In this document: piece after piece, positions 9,188-16,909 of the stretch
Numbering within the stretch: the first letter of the stretch is position 1
How the letters are laid out: every line of letters starts with the position of its first letter
Source of the DNA: Deltaproteobacteria bacterium
GTDB taxonomy: Bacteria; Desulfobacterota; Dissulfuribacteria; Dissulfuribacterales; UBA3076
Reading direction: 5' to 3'
DNA: 44,811 nucleotides
NCBI GenBank assembly: GCA_003194495.1
Contig: PQXE01000026.1
Location: forward strand, 1-44,811
Made by a program: the position numbers and the translations under genes
The notes under the pieces: model-generated
Databases searched by the model: none
What the model was told of the DNA's origin: nothing
Seen by the model: only the letters and a program-made list of their open reading frames with translations

Positions 9188-10646
9188 TGCCGGCCAACTC
9201 CTTTCGGGCGCACAATCCGCAGTATCCCAGGGCCCGGCCGATATCCGCCTGGGCCTTTCTTAAATCATAAAAAGCAGAGGTTTCTCTGACTCTGGCTGTG
9301 TTCAGCGCCAGCTCGGCATCCAGATACCTGGTAATTGTGGCTGATCCCCCTTCATACTGTATTCTTACCAGGTTCAACGATTCTTCAGCCTGGGCAACAC
9401 TTGCTTCAGCCACCGAAAGCCTGGCTTTTGCCTCGGACATCCTTAGATACGCGGTTTTCACATCCAATTGAACGGACTGTGTGGTCTTGCGGTCAGCAGC
9501 CAGCATCTGATCCAGCACGGCCCTTGCCTTTTTGACTTTGGCACCTGTGCTGAAACCGGTAAAAACATCCCAGTTCAAAATGGCCCCTGCCACCCAGTTG
9601 GCCCTGTTCCTGTCGTATGAAAGGCCCGGGTCATCACTGTAGTATTTCCCGTGGGCATCAAGACTGGGCAGATATCCGCCCTTTTCCATGTCCAGGGCCA
9701 TCCTGGACTGAATGATCTGCTTTCTTGCCTTCAATAGCTCCGGCCTTATGCCCAAAGCAGTAATGATACCGTCATCATAATCAGCCGGAAGCTCCACCGG
9801 CTGCCATTCAGCTCCGGACAGCTCAATCTCCGTGTCGGCATCAGCACCCATCAGATTTGCCAGGGCCGCCAGAGTAAGTTTATAGTTGTTTTGGGCCCTG
9901 ATCAGGTTCTCCCTGGTCAGTGCAAGCCGGACCTCCAGAGAGAGTATGTCAGATTTTAGGGCCCCGCCTGCGTTGAATTTCACCAGCATTACACGCAGCT
10001 CATTGTCAACCGTTGCGACAGACTCCCTGGCGATCCTGATAAAGTCCTTTGCTGCCAGCGCACTGTAATATGTCTGAATCACCGATGCGGTCAGGGCATT
10101 CTCCACGGTCAGACGGTCCAACCGGTCGATCTCCAGGCCGGTTTCAGACATCTTTTTCCTCAACACATCCCTGCCGCCGTTGTAAATATTCCACCTGGCT
10201 GAAAAACCTGTTTCAAAATTTTCAATTCTGCCCGGATCATTAAAATCCGTCCCTGAAGCGAGTCTTCTTTGATCTATTCTCTTGAAAAGATAAGTAGATG
10301 GGGAATCCGCCTTTACATATTCTGTGTAAAAGGCCAGTGACGGCCAGAAAGCGGCATTGGCCTCGTCAATAACGGCCTCTGACTGCCTGATGCGGGAGAT
10401 TGCAATATCAATGTCAGGGTTATTGTGAATGGCGATCCTGATGCCGTCGAGTATGGAAATCGGTCTCTTAAGATAATTTAGGTCCGGCTCGGATTTTGTT
10501 TGTGTGCTTGGCGTTGCCTCATAATGCTCCAGGTTGTATTCGGTCACGATGCTATCATACGTGTAGTCTTTTCCCATAGTACATCCCATAATAACAATGG
10601 AAACGACCAGTATGACTATTTTTGAAAGGGAATTTATCTTGTTCAT
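9177..10646 (-). CDS. TolC-family outer-membrane efflux channel, lipoprotein type
   Basis: A 489-aa outer-membrane factor. The N-terminus is a lipoprotein signal (VVSIVIMGC, cysteine at about 22), as in OprM/CusC-type channels. Two repeats of the TolC fold are visible, each ending in a long amphipathic helix with Ala/Arg/Leu pattern (around 130-230 and 345-465), including ARWNIYNGGRD and NWDVFTGFSTGAKVKKAR, the paired beta-strand/helix entry motifs. It is the first gene of the efflux operon and overlaps the adaptor gene by 11 bases. The upstream ferredoxin gene ends 83 bases before it and could share the transcript. No dedicated regulator is adjacent. Confidence 0.9.
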   Translation of the reverse strand: MNKINSLSKIVILVVSIVIMGCTMGKDYTYDSIVTEYNLEHYEATPSTQTKSEPDLNYLKRPISILDGIRIAIHNNPDIDIAISRIRQSEAVIDEANAAFWPSLAFYTEYVKADSPSTYLFKRIDQRRLASGTDFNDPGRIENFETGFSARWNIYNGGRDVLRKKMSETGLEIDRLDRLTVENALTASVIQTYYSALAAKDFIRIARESVATVDNELRVMLVKFNAGGALKSDILSLEVRLALTRENLIRAQNNYKLTLAALANLMGADADTEIELSGAEWQPVELPADYDDGIITALGIRPELLKARKQIIQSRMALDMEKGGYLPSLDAHGKYYSDDPGLSYDRNRANWVAGAILNWDVFTGFSTGAKVKKARAVLDQMLAADRKTTQSVQLDVKTAYLRMSEAKARLSVAEASVAQAEESLNLVRIQYEGGSATITRYLDAELALNTARVRETSAFYDLRKAQADIGRALGYCGLCARKELAGNGQ

Positions 10647-10729
10647 TTTTTAAGAATCATGTTGAAAAACGTATGTGTGAGGAAGACAAACAGGGCAACC
10701 TTTTTCATCGCATACCTTCTTTCCCTGTC

Positions 10730-10924
10730 TCAATTTTCTTCCCAGGTAATACATTGGCCAGGACAGTTCTTAATGATTTCATCTATCTCTTCTTCCGGGT
10801 ATTCAGGCAGGTCAACCACCTCTATGTAGCCTGCGTCGTTTTTTCTGAAGACCCTGGGACACAGCTCCAGACATGCCTCGCAGTCAGCGCATTCGCCAAA
10901 ATCAATAACCGGGATCTTCATCAT
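10730..10924 (-). CDS. Small [4Fe-4S] ferredoxin
   Basis: A 64-aa ferredoxin with Cys12-x2-Cys15-x2-Cys18-x3-Cys22-Pro near the N-terminus and Cys54/Cys58 near the C-terminus, the pattern of single-cluster (D. gigas/Pyrococcus-type) ferredoxins; the central region is acidic. It would carry electrons in the cytoplasm. It lies 40 bases downstream of the glutaredoxin/thioredoxin-reductase fusion pseudogene and in the same direction, which suggests it once ended a thiol-redox operon. The partner enzyme cannot be deduced now that the reductase is gone. Confidence 0.88.
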   Translation of the reverse strand: MMKIPVIDFGECADCEACLELCPRVFRKNDAGYIEVVDLPEYPEEEIDEIIKNCPGQCITWEEN

Positions 10925-10964
10925 CCAAAAATCTCGATTGAGAATCTAAAATCATAACTTGCAC

Positions 10965-11114
10965 CTATCTCTGCTTTATGATGTAATCATAAGCCGACAG
11001 AGTAGCCTTGGCCCCTTCGCCTGCTGCAACAATGACCTGTTTGTAAGGCACATCTGTCACATCCCCGCAGGCAAAAATCCCTGCGACAGTGGAATAAATG
11101 GTTACTTTGGCCAT
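10965..11114 (-). pseudogene. Fusion remnant: glutaredoxin start joined to thioredoxin reductase end
   Basis: A 49-codon frame with a good ribosome binding site (GGAGG at 11120-11124). Its first nine residues, MAKVTIYST, look like the beginning of a glutaredoxin (which would continue with a Pro-x-Cys-x-x-Cys segment), and from [15 protein letters not shown] onward it is the C-terminal end of a thioredoxin-reductase-like flavoprotein, nearly identical to the ends of the copies at 39554 and 43963. The simplest reading is one deletion that fused two neighbouring genes of a grx-trxR-fdx operon in frame. The product lacks any active-site cysteine or FAD domain and should be non-functional. Confidence 0.75.
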
Positions 11115-11147
11115 AATTACCTCCAAGTGTGCATTCCTATTACGCAT

Positions 11148-11594
11148 CGAGGTCCAACCACAAAATGTTCCCGATCATTCCCGGACTTGTCATACATTAT
11201 CATAGCACCTATACTATGAAAATTCATTTTTATGCGTGGGAGTGACAAAATCCTCCGTCACGAGTGTTTATAATAGGACCATAAATCGGTCTATATCCAG
11301 TGTTGCATATTCGCATTTTGCGAAACATCGAAGTCCTCCTCATGATTCCCAGAAAGAGAATGACTAAATGAGTGCAAATCCACAGAAGAGCATCTTCATT
11401 TAAAGCTTGATATCAACAACATCTGAGAATTTGCTGGGTGAATGACTATTGCCGACTTGAAGGCCCTTGGAGAGTGGCGGGATGTCATCCCTGAATACGT
11501 AAAAGACTATGTTTCTATTAATACGTTTATGTAAAATGAAACACTGCAAAAAGGATCAAAAGACACAAAAATCTTATGCCACATTGGAACTACT
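11148..11594. other. Intergenic region, no gene supported
   Basis: About 450 bases upstream of the defence island. A 30-codon frame at 11442-11534 (MTIADLKALGEWRDVIPEYV...) reads like coding sequence but is too short to identify and has no ribosome binding site; it may be another gene remnant. I see no hairpin or promoter I can defend. Confidence 0.4.
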
Positions 11595-11750
11595 ATGACA
11601 TCAATTGTTCCTATTGAGTCAATTGTCAGCAAGATACTTTTTTTCGCGGTGAAAAAGTCCTGTTAGACCATGATCTTGCTGATCTTTATGGTGTGGAAAC
11701 AAAGGTATAAAGCAAGCTGTAAGGCGGAACATCAAATCTATCAGCTAAAA
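11595..11750 (+). pseudogene. ORF6N-domain gene remnant with frameshifts
   Basis: Reading through two frameshifts gives VPIESIVSKILFF, then RGEKVLLDHDLADLYGVETK, then QAVRRNIKSIS. This is the conserved N-terminal half of the ORF6N domain (phage and mobile-element proteins, DNA binding). The first shift is in the T-run near 11640, the second just after the codons for ETKV near 11707. The remainder of the gene is missing. It sits immediately upstream of the large helicase gene and marks an earlier mobile-element or phage-related gene there. Confidence 0.7.
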
Positions 11751-11809
11751 GTCAAGTAAACAGTTCCCACCTTTAAACACCTTTCGAAAACGCATATAAG
11801 GAGTTCTAT

Positions 11810-14800
11810 ATGGATGTCTTTGAAGTTCATGCGGCAGTGATGAATAACTACAGGTCTTTCATCGAAAGCTTCATAAATATTGATGATGAGGCAATCAGAG
11901 CAAAAGTCGAGTCTGAACTATCCTCAGGCAAACTATGGCCTGATCCACTGATTCAGTTCAATCCTTCATTTGAAGAGTACTCAGATATCGACGGCCTTGT
12001 CGATTCGGGCATTCTCCACCCACAGATGAGTGACATCTTCCGAGATTACATTTTATATCGCCATCAGGTTGATGCTATAACTCTAGGGAGTGAAGGCAAA
12101 GACTTTATCGTTACATCCGGTACAGGCTCAGGCAAATCGCTCACTTTCATCGGCACCATATTCAATTACCTCCTCCGGCAACCAGAGAAAGCGAAGGGAA
12201 TCAAGGCGATCATTGTTTATCCCATGAATGCCTTGATAAATTCCCAAAACAAGGAATTTGGTAAGTATAAAAAGAACTACGAAAAGGAAACCGGAAAACA
12301 ATTTCCAATAACCTACGCTCAATACACGGGCCAGGAAGACGATGAAGCGAGGAAAAAGGTTATTGAAGAACTTCCTGACATCCTTTTGACCAACTACATG
12401 ATGCTGGAGTTGTTATTAACTCGAATTCGTGAGCGTGAAATCAGGAACTCTATCTATTCGTCGTTGAAATATTTAGTTTTTGATGAGCTTCATACCTATC
12501 GAGGCAGGCAGGGAGCTGATGTCGGTCTTCTCATAAGACGGATACAAGCCAGATGTACCAATAAAATATCCTGCATCGGCACCTCGGCGACGATGGTTTC
12601 CGCCGGCTCAATTACTGATCAGAAGCGCGAAGTGGCTAAGGTCGCTTCGATTCTATTTGGCAGACCATTTGAGGAAGGCCAAGTAGTCCAGGAGACCCTG
12701 ACGAGATGTTTCCAGTTTACAGAGGAAATCCCTTCAGGCAGGGCGCTGAGAGAAAAAATTGCAGCAAGCATAGATTCAACTGCAAATATTGATGAACTCC
12801 GGTCTCATCCAACGGCTATATGGCTTGAGAATCGCATTGCCTTGATGGAAAAAGATGGCATTCTCATCCGCAACAAGCCGTGCCGATTTGAACAGATTGT
12901 CAAAGCTCTTGCTAATGATTCAGAAGAACCCGAAGAGCGATGTGCTGCACTTTTGAACCAGTTATTGAAATGGATAGAAGCAGTCAACCTAAGACACAGT
13001 GACTCACGGTACACTTACCTGCCTTTTCGTTTACACCAGTTTATCTCACAGACAGGTTCTGTATATACAACCTTAGATCAGGGCCAAGAGCGTGAAATAA
13101 CCCTTGAACCCGGCCCTTTCAAAGTTCACGATAAAAAGAAGAAACCGCTTTATCCTAACGTTTTCAGTCGAACATCGGGTCACCCCTTTATCTGTGTAAC
13201 ACGGAATAAAAACACAGACATGTTAGAGCCAAGAGCATTCATGATGGGCGCCGATGAAGGGGAAGAAGACATGGACGCCGGTTACCTGATCGTAGGTAAA
13301 GCCGTATGGGATCCGGCAGAAGACCTGGAACAGATACCTGACGCCTGGCTAAGCTTCAATAAGCAGGGGGAGATCACCAACGTCCGGAAGAAATACAGAG
13401 GACGAATTCCAAAGCTAATTTACTACGATGAAGAGGGCCGCTTCTCCCATGACGAACCAATGAAATACACGGCGTGGTATATGCCTGCGCCTCTTTTGTT
13501 TGACCCAACCAGCGGGACCTTTTTCGACACAAAAACGAGCGAGAACACAAAACTGGCAAAGCTGGGAAGCGAAGGAAGAAGTTCGTCAACCACTATTCTT
13601 TCAATTTCCCTGTTACGACAGCTTGCGCAAGCTGGAATAAGGTATGAAGATCAAAAACTATTGAGCTTCACTGACAACCGGCAAGACGCTGCTCTTCAAG
13701 CAGGACATTTCAACGATTTTCTCGATGTAGTGCAAATCAGATCTGCTATTTACCGAGCACTTTTAAATTCTCCTACTCACACTCTGACATATAAGAATTT
13801 AGGTAAGGCTATCTTTGATGCCCTTGATCTTGCAATTTTGGAGTATGCCAATACAGAAACAGAGCCGGTTCCCTGGAGGGCAAAGAAGTATGAAGAAATA
13901 TTCCAAAAATATGTTGTTTACAGGGCACTTTATGATCTGCGAAGAGGTTGGCGGGTGAATGTCCCGAATCTTGAGCAGTGTGCGCTGCTTTTTATGACGT
14001 ATGAAAACCTGGATGATGTGGCGGGGTATGACCCTTTATGGGAAGACCTGCCTGTCGTTCACAAAATGGATCTGTCGGATCGAAAGGATTTTTTGTACCA
14101 GGTACTCGAGTTCTTCAGACATTCCTACGCACTATATAGTGAGACATATCTAAGCCCCCATATTATTGATGAGGGCCAAAAAGAGATCACAGAGAATCTC
14201 AAAGCACCATGGAAATTTGATCAGCGTGAAAGCATTCCCAAACCAGCCTTTATGCGGAGCGATACACTACACGCGAGAACTCGACTTTTCACCGCAAGTG
14301 TTGGTGCTAATAGTCGCCTGGGCAAATACATCAGATGGTTTGTTGATCAAAAATATCCATCTATGGAATTCAAGACAAAGCAGTACAAAGAATTTATTGA
14401 TGCTCTACTCCAAAAACTTGAGCAGGCAGATTTCCTCATTCCAACCCGTGCCCGCAACAGGGATAATGAGGAGGTTAGAGTTTATCAGCTTCGGCTAAGC
14501 ACACTTGTCTGGCATTTGGGTGACAAGGAATACGTACGACCAGACATAGTAAAATGCCGTGCCTATAAGCCGGTTAGCCTCACTCCAAACCGGTTTTTCC
14601 AGGATTTATATCAGATCGATTTTAGCAAGCTAAAACGACTTCTCGGAGAAGACCATACCGGGCAGTTGCAAAACGAAGACCGTAGACAAAGAGAGGTCGA
14701 GTTCGGGAATGGAAAAATAAGCGCCCTTTTCTGTTCTCCCACCATGGAGCTTGGAATTGATATTAAAGAGTTGAGCGTTGTCCATATGCGTAATGCCCCG

Positions 14801-16909
14801 CCAAACCCGGCCAACTACGCGCAACGTAGTGGGCGAGCCGGGCGGAGCGGACAGGCGGCTTTAGTTTTTACGTATTGTTCATCCTACTCGCCACATGATC
14901 GCCACTACTTTAATGAGCAGATTGAACTCGTGGCTGGTGTTGTAGCGCCTCCTCGCATTGATCTTGCCAACGAGGAGTTGCTGAAAACCCATCTGAACGC
15001 TCTATATTTATCGGAAGTCGGCCTTCCGGATCTGGATTACTCTATTGAAAAGCTTATTGAAAATGACAAGGAGAAGTTACCCCTTTCTGAGACAGTCAAA
15101 GCAAAACTTCAGCTTAGTCAGAGTCAATACGCCAACGTCCGCAATACTTTTCAGAGGGTAATCGCCGATTTTGCAGATCTAAACCTTAAAGCCACAAGCT
15201 GGTTCACAGACCAATGGGTTGACCAAACAGTCAATTCGTTTGTGCGCAACTTTGACCGTGCCATTGAGCGTTGGCGGAACCTCTATGTGTCGGCCCAACG
15301 TTTGTTGGAGAGCGCAACCAAGAAGCTGTCAGGCGGACTTCTCTCCACTGGGTCAAAGGAGTTCAGACAGGAAACCCAAAATATGCTCCAGGCAACACGT
15401 CAACTGGAACTCTTGCGTAATACTGCCCAGAAAGCTCGACAGCTTTGCGAATTTTACCCTTATCGTTACTTCGCAGCAGAGGGGTTCTTGCCCGGCTACA
15501 ACTTTACCCGATTGCCGCTTAGGACGTTCGTTCGCATGGGAGATGGCGGTGAGTTTATTTCTCGGCCGCGAACCATTGCGTTAAGGGAGTTTGGACCTCA
15601 AAACGTAATTTATCACAAAGGACGCAAATACCAGATTAACCAAATGATTATTCAAGATGCTGAGAATCGTATAGACAGAGCCAAAATCAGCGTCAGCTCG
15701 GGATATTTTTTGACAGGAGAGAAATTTGACGATGAGGAGTGCCCCTTGACCAGGGTCTCGCTGCAAGACAACACTTCCAGGGATTTTATTATGAACCTGT
15801 TAGAGATGTCGGAAACCCGTTGCGATGAGACATCCAGGATATCCTGTGAGGAAGAAGAGAGGCTTTCGCGTGGATACCAAATTGATACATATTTTTCCAT
15901 CGATGGAAGTCTGGATAGTGTCACAAAGGCAACGCTCAAAAGTGGAAACGAGCCTTTTATCAACTTGACCTACATCCCGGCCGCGCGGGTCTATTATGTA
16001 AATCAACGCTGGCGTACCAGAAGGGAAGAAGGATTTACCATGGGAATGACCACCGGAATCTGGTACAAGGCGGCCGCGCTGGAAAACCGTGACCCCGAAA
16101 GTGAGAATATAAAAAACGTCAAGCTCTTCTCTTCTGATACCGCGGACGCCCTGTATCTTGAACCTACCAAACCATTGGGATTATACCGTGACGGCGTTAT
16201 AACTCTTCAGTATGCACTCAAGAGATCAATCGAGAACGTCTTTCAAGTCGAACCGAATGAAATTTCCGTAACGGCTATGGGATCGCCGGAGACACCTAAC
16301 ATATTCCTGTATGAGGCATCTGAAGGAAGCCTGGGTATCCTTTCCCAGTTTGTTCAGAACCCTGAAATCTTTCGACAGGTTGTGGATGAGGCCGTCTCGG
16401 TCTGTCGATATGATGACACGAAATATGTTGAACCGGCATCTTACGACGACTTATTGAGCTATTACAATCAGCGTGACCATCAGATCATTGACCGTTGGCT
16501 CATTAAGGATGCCCTGGAGAAACTCCGCAGTTGTAACCTTGAAATCCTGTCAAACCCATATTTTGACAGCTATGACACTCATTACCAGGAGTTGCTGAAA
16601 CGTATTGATCCCACGTCATCAACTGAGCGGGAATTCCTGGATTTTCTTTACAAACGCGGCTTGCGATTGCCGGATGATGCACAGCGAAGTGTCCCCGGCA
16701 TTTATGTCAAACCGGATTTTTTTTACGAGCCGAAGTTCTGGATTTTTTGTGACGGCAGCCCACATGACAAACCTGAAATCAAAAAAGATGACGAGAAAAA
16801 ACGTCAGGAAATCTTCAGTCGGGGTGACGATGTATTTGTCTATCATTATAGTGACGACCTTAAGTCAAGGATTGACTCCCGCCCGGATATTTTCAGGAAG
16901 GTGAGATAA
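11810..16909 (+). CDS. Giant DEAD/DEAH helicase with DUF1998-like region and C-terminal nuclease-like domain
   Basis: A 1699-aa protein, first gene of the defence operon. N-terminal helicase core: Walker A GTGSGKS (104-110), DELH (225-228), SAT (259-261). Helicase C-terminal lobe: SPTMELGIDI (about 977-986) and QRSGRAGR (1005-1012); about 700 residues separate the lobes, a large insertion. The region around CEEEERLSRGYQIDTYF resembles the DUF1998/MrfA-like part of DrmA/DrmB, DruE and similar helicases, but the paired CxxC zinc ligands are not seen. Residues about 1630-1675 contain DFFYEP, FCDGSPHD (Asp1648, His1652) and a Lys/Arg-rich helix, the layout of Vsr/PD-(D/E)xK nucleases. AAGGAG lies 6 bases before the ATG; the stop overlaps the next start by one base. 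Probable DNA-translocating effector of phage defence; DrmA-DrmB fusion is inference. Confidence 0.88.
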   Translation: MDVFEVHAAVMNNYRSFIESFINIDDEAIRAKVESELSSGKLWPDPLIQFNPSFEEYSDIDGLVDSGILHPQMSDIFRDYILYRHQVDAITLGSEGKDFIVTSGTGSGKSLTFIGTIFNYLLRQPEKAKGIKAIIVYPMNALINSQNKEFGKYKKNYEKETGKQFPITYAQYTGQEDDEARKKVIEELPDILLTNYMMLELLLTRIREREIRNSIYSSLKYLVFDELHTYRGRQGADVGLLIRRIQARCTNKISCIGTSATMVSAGSITDQKREVAKVASILFGRPFEEGQVVQETLTRCFQFTEEIPSGRALREKIAASIDSTANIDELRSHPTAIWLENRIALMEKDGILIRNKPCRFEQIVKALANDSEEPEERCAALLNQLLKWIEAVNLRHSDSRYTYLPFRLHQFISQTGSVYTTLDQGQEREITLEPGPFKVHDKKKKPLYPNVFSRTSGHPFICVTRNKNTDMLEPRAFMMGADEGEEDMDAGYLIVGKAVWDPAEDLEQIPDAWLSFNKQGEITNVRKKYRGRIPKLIYYDEEGRFSHDEPMKYTAWYMPAPLLFDPTSGTFFDTKTSENTKLAKLGSEGRSSSTTILSISLLRQLAQAGIRYEDQKLLSFTDNRQDAALQAGHFNDFLDVVQIRSAIYRALLNSPTHTLTYKNLGKAIFDALDLAILEYANTETEPVPWRAKKYEEIFQKYVVYRALYDLRRGWRVNVPNLEQCALLFMTYENLDDVAGYDPLWEDLPVVHKMDLSDRKDFLYQVLEFFRHSYALYSETYLSPHIIDEGQKEITENLKAPWKFDQRESIPKPAFMRSDTLHARTRLFTASVGANSRLGKYIRWFVDQKYPSMEFKTKQYKEFIDALLQKLEQADFLIPTRARNRDNEEVRVYQLRLSTLVWHLGDKEYVRPDIVKCRAYKPVSLTPNRFFQDLYQIDFSKLKRLLGEDHTGQLQNEDRRQREVEFGNGKISALFCSPTMELGIDIKELSVVHMRNAPPNPANYAQRSGRAGRSGQAALVFTYCSSYSPHDRHYFNEQIELVAGVVAPPRIDLANEELLKTHLNALYLSEVGLPDLDYSIEKLIENDKEKLPLSETVKAKLQLSQSQYANVRNTFQRVIADFADLNLKATSWFTDQWVDQTVNSFVRNFDRAIERWRNLYVSAQRLLESATKKLSGGLLSTGSKEFRQETQNMLQATRQLELLRNTAQKARQLCEFYPYRYFAAEGFLPGYNFTRLPLRTFVRMGDGGEFISRPRTIALREFGPQNVIYHKGRKYQINQMIIQDAENRIDRAKISVSSGYFLTGEKFDDEECPLTRVSLQDNTSRDFIMNLLEMSETRCDETSRISCEEEERLSRGYQIDTYFSIDGSLDSVTKATLKSGNEPFINLTYIPAARVYYVNQRWRTRREEGFTMGMTTGIWYKAAALENRDPESENIKNVKLFSSDTADALYLEPTKPLGLYRDGVITLQYALKRSIENVFQVEPNEISVTAMGSPETPNIFLYEASEGSLGILSQFVQNPEIFRQVVDEAVSVCRYDDTKYVEPASYDDLLSYYNQRDHQIIDRWLIKDALEKLRSCNLEILSNPYFDSYDTHYQELLKRIDPTSSTEREFLDFLYKRGLRLPDDAQRSVPGIYVKPDFFYEPKFWIFCDGSPHDKPEIKKDDEKKRQEIFSRGDDVFVYHYSDDLKSRIDSRPDIFRKVR

